NCBI RefSeq assembly: GCF_014696105.1
Contig: NZ_JACJPO010000020.1
Coordinates: 124,001-188,000 of the forward strand
Reading direction: 5' to 3'
Origin: Microcoleus sp. FACHB-1515
GTDB taxonomy: Bacteria; Cyanobacteriota; Cyanobacteriia; Elainellales; Elainellaceae
Length of the DNA: 64,000 nt
In this document: positions 1-7,917 of the stretch, one piece after another
How the letters are laid out: each line of letters opens with the position of its first letter
Position numbering within the stretch: the stretch's first letter is position 1
The notes under the pieces: model-generated
Told to the model about the DNA's origin: nothing
What the model saw: the letters and a program-made list of their open reading frames with translations, nothing else
Databases searched by the model: none
Translations under genes and position numbers: made by a program

Positions 1-2
1 TC

Positions 3-719
3 ACCTCTGAAGCGGTCGCTTGGCTTGATAGCGACCTTTTGATTGTGGATGAGCCTGACAAGCTTGAACTGGCCGAATCTGAAGATTTCCTCGGTTTCCC
101 TGTGGAGTGTAAAGAAATGGGAACTAGCGGTTTAGGAGATCCTTACGAACCGCTTTGGCAGGAATTTTGTCGCCTTCTTGATATTAACATTGCAGATTTG
201 CCCTGGGTGATAACGGCAGAAACAAATGAACAGGTTAGGCTCTACTTCAATGGCGGCATTTTTGTTTACCGTCGCTCAACTCGCTTCGCAGAAACCTACC
301 TCAATATCTGTTTGCAACTGCTAGATTCTCGCCTGGGTACGAACGCAGAAGGCTACAACGTTGGGTTAAAAGAAATGAGTTCGATCGGCTTTGCCGTCAT
401 CAAAATGAAACTGAGATGGCGATCGCTTCCCTACTCACATGATTATGTAATGCTCAGCGCTACCCATAATCAGTGGTACAAAGAAGAGCTGCTGCGGGAA
501 GCAAAAATCATTCACTATCACGATTCGATGTGGCCTGCATTTTGGCCAACTTTTCTAGAGTGTCTTTACAAGACTCATCTTGAAGTTGCTCAGTGGCTTG
601 AGCAATTGGGACCGATAAGTGTTCGATCTTCCATACAGTGGAGGATTGTGAGTAAGCTGCTAAAATCCATCAGAACTCGATCTGAGCAAGCCTACAATCG
701 CAGTTGCCTATCAAAGTAG
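3..719 (+). CDS. Glycosyltransferase (GT-A type), 5' end cut by window edge
   Basis: The reading frame is open to the window edge, so the N-terminus is missing; the first usable internal start (TTG at 39) is almost certainly not the real one. Just inside the edge the frame reads WLDSDLLIVDEP, a D-x-D-like metal/nucleotide-sugar motif of GT-A enzymes. About 80 residues further on comes YFNGGIFVYRRS, the NGGI segment common in GT8-like and related hypothetical transferases, and HYHDSMWPAFW lies near the end. It probably transfers a sugar from a nucleotide donor. The acceptor is unknown and the upstream neighbour is outside the window. The fold assignment rests on these motifs only. Confidence 0.6.
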   Translation, partial: TSEAVAWLDSDLLIVDEPDKLELAESEDFLGFPVECKEMGTSGLGDPYEPLWQEFCRLLDINIADLPWVITAETNEQVRLYFNGGIFVYRRSTRFAETYLNICLQLLDSRLGTNAEGYNVGLKEMSSIGFAVIKMKLRWRSLPYSHDYVMLSATHNQWYKEELLREAKIIHYHDSMWPAFWPTFLECLYKTHLEVAQWLEQLGPISVRSSIQWRIVSKLLKSIRTRSEQAYNRSCLSK

Positions 720-802
720 AAACCGTTGGTGAGGTGTGGCTCGCTTGATAAGCATTCGCCGTTTCTTCTACAGATAAAAGCAGATTAAGGCGATCGCCCA
801 AA

Positions 803-1018
803 TCACGAGGCAACAAGTTCCACCAAAAGCTGACTGCTCGCGCTCAGTCCCACAGGCGAAATTAGCAGGAGGTAGGCCGCAAGCAGCAGCCCTCCAAATC
901 CGCTCCACAGCCACTTGCGCTAGAGCGATCGAATCAGCTAGGGCAGCGCGATCGCCACCATCACCACCGGAACAACTTTGGAGGGCGAAATCAGCCAGCG
1001 CAGGACGCGCCAAGTCAT
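803..1018 (-). pseudogene. Decayed N-terminal fragment of a membrane protein, YdcF/ElyC-like
   Basis: Reading the minus strand from an ATG at 1018 gives MTWRVLRWLISPSKVVPVV, a hydrophobic stretch, a TAG, a few codons, a second TAG, then WLWSGFGGLLLAAYLLLISP and further plausible residues to a TGA at 803-805. The frame never shifts, so the fragment is interrupted only by two amber stops. The pattern (short basic start, two hydrophobic helices separated by a basic K-W segment) resembles the N-terminus of cyanobacterial YdcF/SanA-like envelope proteins, but the catalytic domain is absent. The family name comes from memory of similar sequences and is tentative. Nothing else was found between 720 and 1145. 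Confidence 0.45.
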
Positions 1019-1145
1019 CGCTCCCCAATTCGCAACAGCCTCGGCACACATGCGGGGGTCAATCATAAGCCTTCCACAACAAGCCAAAACTGCTGATTCG
1101 ATTACAGCAAATTTCGATCGCAGCGTCCAAGGCTCAGCTTCAAAC

Positions 1146-2096
1146 TCAATGCACTTCTACAGCCGTCGGCTCAATCAGCGTTTCGTCCACTGCAATTGTT
1201 TCAGGCGTATTTTCTTCTGCCGAAGCGTGATGCCAATGAATGCCAATGAACACATCGTAGAGAAAGCGCCAAAAATTCTTGCCTTCCAGCAGACCCAACG
1301 TCTGCGGCGAACCTTTTTGATCAAGCAGCGGCTTCATCACGCCATACGCCCGCTCATATCTATACCAGGGAATTGACGGCCACAGGTGATGGATCAGGTG
1401 ATAGTTTTGACCCATAATCAGCCAGTTCAAAATCCGATTTGGGTAAACCCTGGCATTTGTCCAGCGATCGCGTGAAAAGTGCGGACGATGAGGCAAATAG
1501 TCGAAAAACAAGCCGAGCGTCACGCCGACGATCGCGGAAGGAATACCCCAGAAATTCAGCAGATAGCCCAAGAAGCCGTTTTGAATGCCGACCCAAAAAA
1601 TGCCGACGACGATCGCCCGCGCAATGAACCACTCCAGCAGTTCCCACTTGCGCCACAGCCTGCGCTTGAAAAAGAAAACTTCGTGATAGAGAAACCGAGC
1701 GGCAATCAGCAGCAGCGGCCCTCCGGTCGAAACGTAATGATCCGGGTCGTCTTTCGGATGGTTGACGTTGGCGTGATGCTGCAAATGCACTCGCGTAAAG
1801 ACAGGAAACGAAAACGCTAGCAGCAAAGCGCTTCCGTGACCCATGATCGCGTTGACGATGCGGTTGCGGTGGGCGACATTGTGACAGGCATCGTGAATCA
1901 CCGTGCCGGACAAATGCAGCGCCAGCACGTTGAGCGTGAAGCAGCACCAATCAACCCAGTGCCAGCACCAGTAGCCGACGTTTGAGACGATCGCGATCGC
2001 CACCGAGACGAGAAAAATGAGCAGCGTGGGATTAAAAGCAACGGGTGCGCCCAACAGTTCCTTAGGCACGGTCAAAGGCCGAACAGCCGCCGACAT
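1146..2096 (-). CDS. crtR: Beta-carotene hydroxylase (CrtR-type di-iron desaturase fold)
   Basis: This is a 316-residue membrane di-iron hydroxylase that adds 3/3'-hydroxyls to beta-ionone rings, making zeaxanthin from beta-carotene in the thylakoid or plasma membrane. Three histidine clusters of the fatty-acid-desaturase superfamily are visible: HDACHNVAH at about 68-76, HLQHHANVNH at about 104-113 and HLIHHLWP at about 233-240, with hydrophobic helices before and between them. HLQHHANVN and HLIHHLWP are characteristic of the cyanobacterial CrtR branch. The ATG at 2096 was chosen because AAAGGAG lies 8 nt upstream; the frame extends further 5' but that extension has no such signal and is not typical of the family. 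It is flanked by a pseudogene and a divergently unrelated assembly factor, with no obvious operon. Confidence 0.9.
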   Translation of the reverse strand: MSAAVRPLTVPKELLGAPVAFNPTLLIFLVSVAIAIVSNVGYWCWHWVDWCCFTLNVLALHLSGTVIHDACHNVAHRNRIVNAIMGHGSALLLAFSFPVFTRVHLQHHANVNHPKDDPDHYVSTGGPLLLIAARFLYHEVFFFKRRLWRKWELLEWFIARAIVVGIFWVGIQNGFLGYLLNFWGIPSAIVGVTLGLFFDYLPHRPHFSRDRWTNARVYPNRILNWLIMGQNYHLIHHLWPSIPWYRYERAYGVMKPLLDQKGSPQTLGLLEGKNFWRFLYDVFIGIHWHHASAEENTPETIAVDETLIEPTAVEVH

Positions 2097-2200
2097 CGAA
2101 CAAGCTCCTTTTGTTATCGGACGAATCTTAAAAAAATGGCTTTGCAACGTAAGTATAAGCGACAATTGCGCTGGAGATGAAGTTTTGTGACGGCGATCGC

Positions 2201-2728
2201 TTAGCCCGCCTCAACCTCCAGCTTCTCCAGACGCAAGGCTTGCTGAAGTTCCGCCAGTTCGTCACGATGTCCGGTCACGGTAACGATGCTGGGCGCATTT
2301 TCGGGCGTTTCGACTTGCAGCAGCACTTGTTCGGGGCGGCTCGATCGCGTCCAGTAAAACCAGCCCGCCAAAGGCGAAAGCAAGGCCAGGGCGGGAAGTG
2401 CGTTGCCCAAACTTGGCAGCAGCGTCGCCAGAATCAGCGCCAAACACAAAATTCCAGCCGCTGCTAACGCTGTCAAAAACACAGCGAGAAATACGCTGGG
2501 TCTGACGAAACCTTCGTAGGTGACAAGGTTGCGATCGGCCTCGACCTTCGCGATTTTGTAGGCGCGATCGCTGAAATAGGCTTGAAGCTGTTCAAGCAAT
2601 TCGATCTGCGGCTGATTGCTGGTCAATCGAGCAACCTGAATGCGATCTTTGGTTGAAGCGCGAATGAAAAACACAAGGCCGATCAGCATCAACAGCGTCA
2701 GCAGCAAAGTCGAAGTTAAAACTGGCAT
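2201..2728 (-). CDS. Cofactor assembly of complex C subunit B (CCB2/CCB4 family)
   Basis: A 175-residue protein with an N-terminal helix (LTSTLLLTLLMLIGLVFFI) and two further hydrophobic segments near the middle (FLAVFLTALAAAGILCLALI and ALPALALLSPLAGWFYW), separated by the soluble region TKDRIQVARL to YEGF. This layout matches cyanobacterial proteins related to chloroplast CCB2/CCB4, which help attach the covalent heme c(i) to cytochrome b6. The function here is inferred from family resemblance. The ATG at 2728 is preferred over the upstream TTG at 2746 because it places the hydrophobic helix near the start; neither has a strong Shine-Dalgarno. The gene is about 100 nt from crtR on the same strand. 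Confidence 0.7.
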   Translation of the reverse strand: MPVLTSTLLLTLLMLIGLVFFIRASTKDRIQVARLTSNQPQIELLEQLQAYFSDRAYKIAKVEADRNLVTYEGFVRPSVFLAVFLTALAAAGILCLALILATLLPSLGNALPALALLSPLAGWFYWTRSSRPEQVLLQVETPENAPSIVTVTGHRDELAELQQALRLEKLEVEAG

Positions 2729-2834
2729 AGGGCTTGAAATCAGCAAAGGCAGTCTATTTCTACTCTACGGCAGGCGATCGCTTCTCGCCGTTGCATAGTT
2801 GATCCTTGACTCGATCTCCTTTTTGCGGCTGTGC

Positions 2835-2840
2835 TATAGT
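2835..2840 (+). promoter_or_regulatory. Extended -10 promoter element of the 2.8-3.1 kb short transcript
   Basis: TATAGT is preceded directly by TGC, giving an extended -10 (TG-n-TATAGT). A TTGACT lies 23 bp upstream, too far for a standard -35, so the extended -10 may compensate. Initiation near 2847 would give a transcript of roughly 285 nt ending at the terminator at 3096-3130. Confidence 0.4.
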
Positions 2841-2923
2841 GAGCATAGGCGTAAGGCAGTTTCAGGCTACGGCGCTGAAGATTTGTACACGCATGTCGTT
2901 TAGTAAGAAAAGAGGTGATGCCG

Positions 2924-2995
2924 ATGCAAGAAAGTAGTAAATGCAAGGGTCGTCAAGTTAGCGAGAGCCGGCTGTGTGCCGGGGCTGTCCGCTAG
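2924..2995 (+). CDS. Candidate 23-codon small ORF inside a short self-contained transcript
   Basis: ATG at 2924 follows AGAGG with an 8-nt spacer, which is near optimal; another in-frame ATG at 2918 is only 2 nt from it. The peptide begins MQESSKCKGRQ and ends LCAGAVR; it has two cysteines and is basic. I do not recognise it. The ORF lies between a promoter-like element at 2835 and a perfect 11-bp terminator hairpin, so the locus could encode a small protein, a regulatory leader, or an ncRNA with an incidental ORF. About 100 nt of structured-looking sequence follows the stop, including CCGGC-TGTGT-GCCGG inside the ORF. No other gene lies between 2729 and 3203. Confidence 0.4.
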   Translation: MQESSKCKGRQVSESRLCAGAVR

Positions 2996-3095
2996 CATTG
3001 ATGTCCTGACGCTTGAGAGGCATCGCCCTTTCAAGAAGCTGGGATGCGCTAGCGTTCCTCCCGGCAGTCTGGTGTTAGCTTGAAGACCCGCTAGA

Positions 3096-3130
3096 CCGCT
3101 CCTGTCTCTCTTCTGACAGGAGCGGATAGC
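3096..3130 (+). terminator. Rho-independent terminator of the short 2.8-3.1 kb transcript
   Basis: A perfect 11-bp stem, CCGCTCCTGTC (3096-3106) with GACAGGAGCGG (3115-3125), closes an 8-nt loop. It is followed by ATAGCTTTTT. The T-run starts a few bases after the stem, so it is a good but not ideal intrinsic terminator. It lies 74 nt before the pterin dehydratase start and separates the two. Confidence 0.7.
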
Positions 3131-3203
3131 TTTTTAAAGGGGCATTTTTTGGCAGTGGCGATCGTGATATGCTGCCTTCCAACCACAGCCCCCAGTCAAA
3201 ATT

Positions 3204-3482
3204 ATGCCGTTGCTCAGCGATCGCGACATTCAAGAACGCCTCGCCAATTTGCCCAACTGGACGCTTTCTGGTCGCCAGATTGAACTCAGCCGCCGCTTTC
3301 GCGATTTTGTCGAAGCGATCGCCTTTGTCAACAAACTGGTGGAACCTGCCGAAGCCGCAGGCCATCATCCCGACATCACCATTTCTTACAACAAGGTTTC
3401 GATCGCCCTGACCACGCACGATGCAGGCGGCTTGACCGAAAAAGATTTTGACCTCGCAAAAGCGATTTCTGCCATTTCCTAA
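3204..3482 (+). CDS. Pterin-4a-carbinolamine dehydratase
   Basis: A 92-residue protein, the usual length for PCD/DCoH. It dehydrates 4a-hydroxytetrahydropterin so that the pterin cofactor can be recycled; in cyanobacteria, where pterin-dependent hydroxylases are not always obvious, the homologue may also act in molybdopterin or other pterin metabolism. Seen here are the GHHPDITISYNKV segment (HHPD at 54-57) and LTTHDAGGLTEKDFDLA (H72, D73), which supply the active-site histidines of the family. The ATG at 3204 begins MPLLSDRDIQERL, a normal N-terminus. It is the next gene after the terminator at 3096-3130 and is followed 83 nt later by a porin gene, so it is probably monocistronic. Confidence 0.88.
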   Translation: MPLLSDRDIQERLANLPNWTLSGRQIELSRRFRDFVEAIAFVNKLVEPAEAAGHHPDITISYNKVSIALTTHDAGGLTEKDFDLAKAISAIS

Positions 3483-3565
3483 ATTCGGGTGGCGATCGAA
3501 CAAAATCAGCATTGCCTGTGCAAAACCTCCTCCGTATCATGAGCGCATGGTATAGAGGACGGTTT

Positions 3566-5275
3566 ATGCAGGCTTCGTCGCGGTTTCTTCAATTCGTCAG
3601 GCTTTCGCTGCTAGGAGTTTGGTTCATCACGGTTCCGGCTTTCGCAAATGAACCAGAACAGTTTGAGCCAGAAGCAGCAGAAATCTCAGAATCAGAATCG
3701 ATCGCAACTCAGTCGATTGAACTCAATCCAACGCCTGACTCTGCCCTAGCGCAAATTCCATCCGTCTCGCAATTGCTTGAGGATGGGGCGATCGCATTAC
3801 CGTTGAATCAACCGCCTAGCCCCGTTCTCGCGCAAGCAACGTCAGTTTCACAGCTATCGGACGTGCAGCCGACGGATTGGACGTATCAAGCATTGCAAGC
3901 TTTGATTGAGAATTACGGCTGCATCGCGGGCTATCCCAATGGCACGTTTCGCGGTCAGCAGGCAATCACTCGATTTGAGTTTGCAGCAGGGTTGAATGCT
4001 TGTCTCGATCGCATCAATGAACGACTTCCTTACATAGACATGACCAGAGAAGATGTAGCCGCCTTAGAGCGGTTTATTACTGAACCTGTTATACCAATTC
4101 GGGGTCGCATCGATGCTCTCGAAGCGCGATCGACTGAACTGGAAGCAAACCAGTTTTCAACTACAACTCGGCTCGTTGGTGAAACGGTTTTTGGCGTGGC
4201 CGATCTATTTGGCGGCGAGACGGGCGAAGACAACACGATGATTTTTGGCAGTCGAATTCGCCTGCGGTTTGAAACGAGTTTTACAGGGGACGATCAGCTT
4301 GTCGCTCGCTTGCAGTGGGGAAATTTCAATCCGTTTGACTTGACGGCAACCAATCAGGGCAACGGCACAACCCGTGAACCCCGTTTGAGCTTCGACACCG
4401 ACACGAATGGCAACGTGGAGATTGATATCTTGCAATATCGGTGGGCGATCGACGATTCGATTACGGCCTATCTGATTGCCAACGGTGCGGATGCTGAATT
4501 CGATTTCACCGACACGATCAGCCCGTTTGACTCGTCTGGAACCGGAGCAATTTCGCGCTTTGGTCGCCGCAATCCTGCCGTCTACCGCACACCCGGAAAC
4601 GCCGGACTCGGCTTGAACTTAGAATTGACGGACGCGATTCGCCTCGATCTCGCCTACATTGCCGCTGATGCCGACATGCCCGACGCCGGAACAGGCTTAT
4701 TCAACGGCGAATATTCAGCGTTCGCCCAGTTGACCCTGAGGCCGATCGACCGCCTCCGCCTCGGTTTAACCTACGTCAACGCCTACTATCAAGGCGCGAT
4801 GGCTTCGCCGCCTCCGGGCGACTCTGGCACAGGCAGCGCTCTCGCCAGTCTTGATTTGGGTTTGCCGATCCTCACGAATGCTTACGGCGCTCAGATTAAT
4901 TTTGAGGTGAGCGATCGACTGGAAATTGGCGGCTGGGCAGGCTACACCTTTGCACGAGTGATCAACACGGGCGATGCCGAGATTTTTAATTTTGCCGCAC
5001 ACCTCGGATTTCCCGATCTGGGCGGAAGGGGCAATTTGGGCGGCTTGATTGTCGGAATGCAGCCGCGCCTGCAAACTGCTAGCTTCAACCTCGCCGCACT
5101 TCTGGGCGCAGACTCCGACGCGGATACAGGGTTGCACCTCGAAGCCTTCTACCGCCTTCAGCTTACGGACAACGTTGCCATTACTCCTGGAATCGTCTGG
5201 CTGACTGCTCCCAACCACGACGAAGCCAATGACGACCTCGTTTTGGGCACGATTCGCACAACCTTCTCCTTCTAG
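3566..5275 (+). CDS. SLH-domain outer-membrane porin (OprB / iron-uptake porin type)
   Basis: A 569-residue cyanobacterial porin. The chosen ATG at 3566 has AGAGGA 6 nt upstream and starts a clean Sec signal peptide ending in VPAFA (cleavage after about residue 27). A low-complexity linker follows, then one SLH domain (about 93-150, SQLSDVQPTDW to TRFEFAAGLNACLDRI) that anchors to peptidoglycan-linked polymer. Next come a short coiled-coil (RIDALEARSTELEANQ) and a beta-rich OprB barrel ending in a terminal phenylalanine (RTTFSF), a typical outer-membrane assembly signal. It should form a passive pore for small solutes or inorganic ions such as iron. A paralogue follows directly. The two share the SLH, coiled-coil and terminal segments but differ in linker length, suggesting an old tandem duplication. 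Confidence 0.88.
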   Translation: MQASSRFLQFVRLSLLGVWFITVPAFANEPEQFEPEAAEISESESIATQSIELNPTPDSALAQIPSVSQLLEDGAIALPLNQPPSPVLAQATSVSQLSDVQPTDWTYQALQALIENYGCIAGYPNGTFRGQQAITRFEFAAGLNACLDRINERLPYIDMTREDVAALERFITEPVIPIRGRIDALEARSTELEANQFSTTTRLVGETVFGVADLFGGETGEDNTMIFGSRIRLRFETSFTGDDQLVARLQWGNFNPFDLTATNQGNGTTREPRLSFDTDTNGNVEIDILQYRWAIDDSITAYLIANGADAEFDFTDTISPFDSSGTGAISRFGRRNPAVYRTPGNAGLGLNLELTDAIRLDLAYIAADADMPDAGTGLFNGEYSAFAQLTLRPIDRLRLGLTYVNAYYQGAMASPPPGDSGTGSALASLDLGLPILTNAYGAQINFEVSDRLEIGGWAGYTFARVINTGDAEIFNFAAHLGFPDLGGRGNLGGLIVGMQPRLQTASFNLAALLGADSDADTGLHLEAFYRLQLTDNVAITPGIVWLTAPNHDEANDDLVLGTIRTTFSF

Positions 5276-5384
5276 TCAACCCGAACAATTCGGACACTCA
5301 AAGCAGGCCAAAACGCAGATGATCCAAAAACCTCGCAGAACTTTGTAAGCGAAACTTAAAATTTCTGCTAATCTCTAGGAGGTG

Positions 5385-5414
5385 ATGAACAATCTCAGAT
5401 TTGCAGTGCTATAA
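5385..5414 (+). other. Possible 9-codon leader ORF before the second porin
   Basis: ATG at 5385 is preceded by TAGGAGGTG, but the Shine-Dalgarno core is only 2 nt from the ATG, so initiation there would be poor. The ORF (MNNLRFAVL then TAA) sits in the 187-nt leader of the second porin. It could be a leader peptide or a chance motif. The porin itself has its own GAGG at 5451-5454, 8 nt before its ATG. Confidence 0.2.
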
Positions 5415-5462
5415 ATACTTATAGGTTGCAAGTCCCTTAGATTAGGTGTGAGGATCTAAATA

Positions 5463-7307
5463 ATGCTACCTAAGATCATTTGGAATTCGCTGCTGATTGC
5501 GCCTGCCGCATTGAGCGCAGCTCTCTTGGTTTCTCCTTCGGCGATCGCTGCCGATGCTCAAGTTGCAGACATGGTTGAAGCTTCGGTGGCTGATCTGTCT
5601 GTTGAGACGACGGAAGTTCAAACCGATGCGGTTGCGGAAGCAATCCAAGCAACTCCGGCTGAAGTAGCCGCTCTGTCGCTTGATGCTCCTGCTGCAACGG
5701 ATGCTACTTCTACCGATGCAACTGCTGCGATCGAAGTTCCCGCTGCTGTAACCGCAGCCCCCGCTGAAATCGCTCAGGTTCCCGCTGCTCCGATGGCTGC
5801 GCCTGCAACTACTGCGCCTGAAGTCTCGATCGACCAGATCATGCAGTACGGCAACGAAGGCGCTGCCACGCAGGATCAAGTCACCTCAATTTCGCAACTG
5901 TCGGACGTGCAGCCCACTGACTGGGCGTTCCAAGCGCTGCAATCGCTGGTTGAGCGCTATGGCTGTATCGCGGGTTATCCCGATGGAACCTATCGTGGTC
6001 AGCGTGCCACGACTCGTTTTGAGTTCGCCGCTGGTTTGAACGCCTGTCTCGATCGCGTCAACGAACTGATCCAAGCAGGTCTTCAAGATGTCGTGACTCA
6101 AGAAGACTTGGCCGCCCTCCAGCGTCTGCAAGAAGAATTTGCCGCAGAACTGGCAACTTTGCGCGGTCGTGTCGATGCGCTCGAAGCTCGCACGGCTGAA
6201 CTCGAAGCCAACCAGTTCTCGACCACAACCGTTCTGCGTGGTCGCACGATCTTCTCGCTGAACGACATCTTTGGTGGTGAAGATCTCTTTAACGAAGATG
6301 ACACCAACACCGTTTTCCAAAGCCGCGTTCGTTTGAACTTTGACACCAGCTTCACAGGTGAAGACCGCCTCCGCGCTCGCTTGCAGTGGGGCAACTTCAA
6401 CGGCTTTGCTCAGCGGGCTGATGCGGGCGCGAACCCAGTCATTAACGACGCGCTGTTTGCTTCGCAAACCTCGTTGTCCTATGGTACTGACACCGATGGC
6501 AACGTCCGTTTGTCGCGCTTGGAATACTACTTCCCGGTTGGCGATGCAACGACGATTTACATTGAAGCTTTGGGCGCTAGCATCAGCGACATTGTTTCCT
6601 CGATTAGCTCGTTTGACGATCCAGAACAAGGTTCGATCTCGTACTTCGGCTACAACCCGATCTATGACATCGCTCCCGGTCGCGGTATTGGTGCAGGTGC
6701 AACCTTCGACTTCTCGGACAACCTTCAGTTGGGCTTCGGCTACTTGACAGGTGCAGGTGATGAGCCTAGCGAAGATTTGGACGGCGATACATCTGGCGGT
6801 TTGTTCAGCGGCGACTATGCCGCCTTCGGTCAGTTGACCTTTGGTTTGGGTGACAGCCCGCTGACGGCGGCGTTGACCTATGTGAACTCTTACCGCGACA
6901 ACTTGATTCTCAATGCATACGGTGTATCGGCACAGTTTGCCATCAACGATGCTTTCTTCGTCGGCGGTTGGGCAAGCTACTACGATGTGGATGAGCTAGA
7001 TGGTGCTGGTGATGCCACGTTCTGGACATACGCCGGAACCTTGGGTGTTGCTGATCTCGGTGTTGAAGGTAGCTTGCTCGGCTTGATTGTCGGTGTGCCG
7101 CCTCGTCAAACCTTCCTGGAAGTGCAGGGCGATCGCGTCACCGCTGGTACAGAAGACGCAGCACTCCATGCTGAACTCTTCTACCGTCTGCCGCTGACCG
7201 ACAACATCACGATCACGCCTGGTATTATCTGGCTGCAAGATCCGGGCAACAACAACGACAACGATGATCTTGTGATCGGTGCGCTGCGGACGAGCTTCAG
7301 CTTCTAA
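5463..7307 (+). CDS. SLH-domain outer-membrane porin, alanine-rich linker
   Basis: A 614-residue paralogue of the preceding porin. It has a signal peptide (about 1-29, ending SPSAIA), then about 100 residues rich in alanine, threonine, valine and proline that should form a flexible periplasmic linker. The SLH domain (about 143-200) follows, then a coiled-coil (LQRLQEEFAAELATLRGRV) and the OprB barrel ending in RTSFSF. The C-terminal phenylalanine and repeated aromatic beta-strands fit an outer-membrane barrel. Codon use is uniform and biased to few codons, as in highly expressed genes. It has a long leader (5276-5462) and a strong terminator at 7348-7384, consistent with an abundant monocistronic transcript. 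The solute specificity cannot be read from the sequence; cyanobacterial homologues are annotated as iron-uptake or carbohydrate porins. Confidence 0.88.
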   Translation: MLPKIIWNSLLIAPAALSAALLVSPSAIAADAQVADMVEASVADLSVETTEVQTDAVAEAIQATPAEVAALSLDAPAATDATSTDATAAIEVPAAVTAAPAEIAQVPAAPMAAPATTAPEVSIDQIMQYGNEGAATQDQVTSISQLSDVQPTDWAFQALQSLVERYGCIAGYPDGTYRGQRATTRFEFAAGLNACLDRVNELIQAGLQDVVTQEDLAALQRLQEEFAAELATLRGRVDALEARTAELEANQFSTTTVLRGRTIFSLNDIFGGEDLFNEDDTNTVFQSRVRLNFDTSFTGEDRLRARLQWGNFNGFAQRADAGANPVINDALFASQTSLSYGTDTDGNVRLSRLEYYFPVGDATTIYIEALGASISDIVSSISSFDDPEQGSISYFGYNPIYDIAPGRGIGAGATFDFSDNLQLGFGYLTGAGDEPSEDLDGDTSGGLFSGDYAAFGQLTFGLGDSPLTAALTYVNSYRDNLILNAYGVSAQFAINDAFFVGGWASYYDVDELDGAGDATFWTYAGTLGVADLGVEGSLLGLIVGVPPRQTFLEVQGDRVTAGTEDAALHAELFYRLPLTDNITITPGIIWLQDPGNNNDNDDLVIGALRTSFSF

Positions 7308-7347
7308 GCAGTTGGTTCCCAAATCTAACGGTTAACATCGTTGAGAT

Positions 7348-7384
7348 AACAGCTTCTACTTCCGGGTAGGGGCTGTTATTTTTT
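7348..7384 (+). terminator. Terminator of the second porin gene
   Basis: AACAGCTTCTAC (7348-7359) pairs with GTAGGGGCTGTT (7366-7377), a 12-bp stem with two T-G wobbles and a 6-nt loop. ATTTTTT follows. It separates the porin from the Rrf2-cysK unit, whose operator begins 12 nt downstream. Confidence 0.75.
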
Positions 7385-7395
7385 GTTAAACTTGC

Positions 7396-7420
7396 ATACC
7401 CCAGTGGAGAAGTGGGGTAT
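7396..7420 (+). promoter_or_regulatory. 25-bp palindromic operator, Rrf2/IscR type-1-like
   Basis: ATACCCCA (7396-7403) and TGGGGTAT (7413-7420) are perfect reverse complements with 9 nt between them, spanning 25 bp. The known IscR type-1 site is also 25 bp, with outer arms ATA-S-YY and RR-S-TAT; both arms fit exactly here, while the inner GACT/AGTC part does not. The site lies 5 nt upstream of the -10 hexamer of the Rrf2 gene and would cover its -35 region, so binding should repress. Autoregulation by the adjacent Rrf2 protein is the obvious inference. Confidence 0.6.
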
Positions 7421-7424
7421 GGGA

Positions 7425-7430
7425 TATAAT
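7425..7430 (+). promoter_or_regulatory. -10 element (TATAAT) of the Rrf2-cysK unit
   Basis: A perfect TATAAT sits just after the palindrome. It predicts initiation near 7437, only about 20 nt before the GTG at 7458. This argues against the upstream in-frame ATG at 7419, which would lie inside the operator and before the transcription start. Confidence 0.55.
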
Positions 7431-7457
7431 GAAGAAAGACCTTTTTTACCAGATTCA

Positions 7458-7895
7458 GTGGAACTTTCCTGTAAAAGCGAATACGCGCTGCTAGCCCTGC
7501 TAGAGCTAACCGCCCACTATGGCAGCGGCGAGCCGCTACAAATTCGTCAAATTGCTGCTGAGCAGAACATCCCCGATCGCTACCTTGAACAGCTTCTTGC
7601 CACCTTGCGGCGATCGGGAATCGTCCGCAGTCAGCGCGGCGCACGCGGCGGCTATTTGCTGGCAAGAGAGCCTTGGAAAATTTCAATCCTTGAAGTAGTC
7701 ATCTGCATAGAGGGACTCGAATCTCAAACAACTGAATCAAACCTTGGCACAAAATCGATCGGCGGCACGGTGATTCGAGACATTTGGCAGGAAGCTGGAC
7801 AAGCCGCTGATGCCGTTCTGCAAAAGTACACGCTGCAAGACCTCGCCGAGAAGCGTGATGCTCGCCGCCAACTCGACATCATGTACTACATCTAA
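7458..7895 (+). CDS. Rrf2-family transcriptional regulator without Fe-S cysteines
   Basis: A 145-residue winged-helix regulator. [20 protein letters not shown], the [19 protein letters not shown] recognition region (about 29-47) and RGARGGYLL (wing, about 60-68) are classic Rrf2 features. The three cluster-binding cysteines of IscR (around residues 92-104) are absent; only C5 and C83 are present. It therefore resembles the cluster-free branch typified by CymR of Bacillus, which senses cysteine status through a complex with CysK. The next gene here is cysK, 22 nt downstream. The GTG start was chosen because it matches the family N-terminus and lies just after the TATAAT/operator pair. In Synechocystis a cluster-free Rrf2 protein has been linked to photosystem gene control, so targets other than cysteine genes are possible. 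Confidence 0.85.
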   Translation: MELSCKSEYALLALLELTAHYGSGEPLQIRQIAAEQNIPDRYLEQLLATLRRSGIVRSQRGARGGYLLAREPWKISILEVVICIEGLESQTTESNLGTKSIGGTVIRDIWQEAGQAADAVLQKYTLQDLAEKRDARRQLDIMYYI

Positions 7896-7917
7896 AATCT
7901 CTTCATCTTCTGCAACT

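Noticed and set aside
1360-1950. Long minus-strand frame inside crtR (196 codons)
   Set aside because: It overlaps the crtR coding region in another frame, and its product is Arg/Ser/Ala-rich without any family motif; crtR has all three histidine boxes.
5385-5414. Leader peptide upstream of the second porin as a confirmed gene
   Set aside because: The Shine-Dalgarno core is only 2 nt from the ATG and the peptide shows no regulatory codon pattern; listed with low confidence only.
5886-6629. 247-codon antisense frame in the second porin
   Set aside because: It is a by-product of the strong codon bias of the porin gene; it has no Shine-Dalgarno and no recognisable domain.
7419-7457. Upstream ATG (7419) as start of the Rrf2 gene
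   Set aside because: It overlaps the right arm of the palindrome and precedes the TATAAT at 7425, so it would lie outside the predicted mRNA; the GTG at 7458 matches the family N-terminus.
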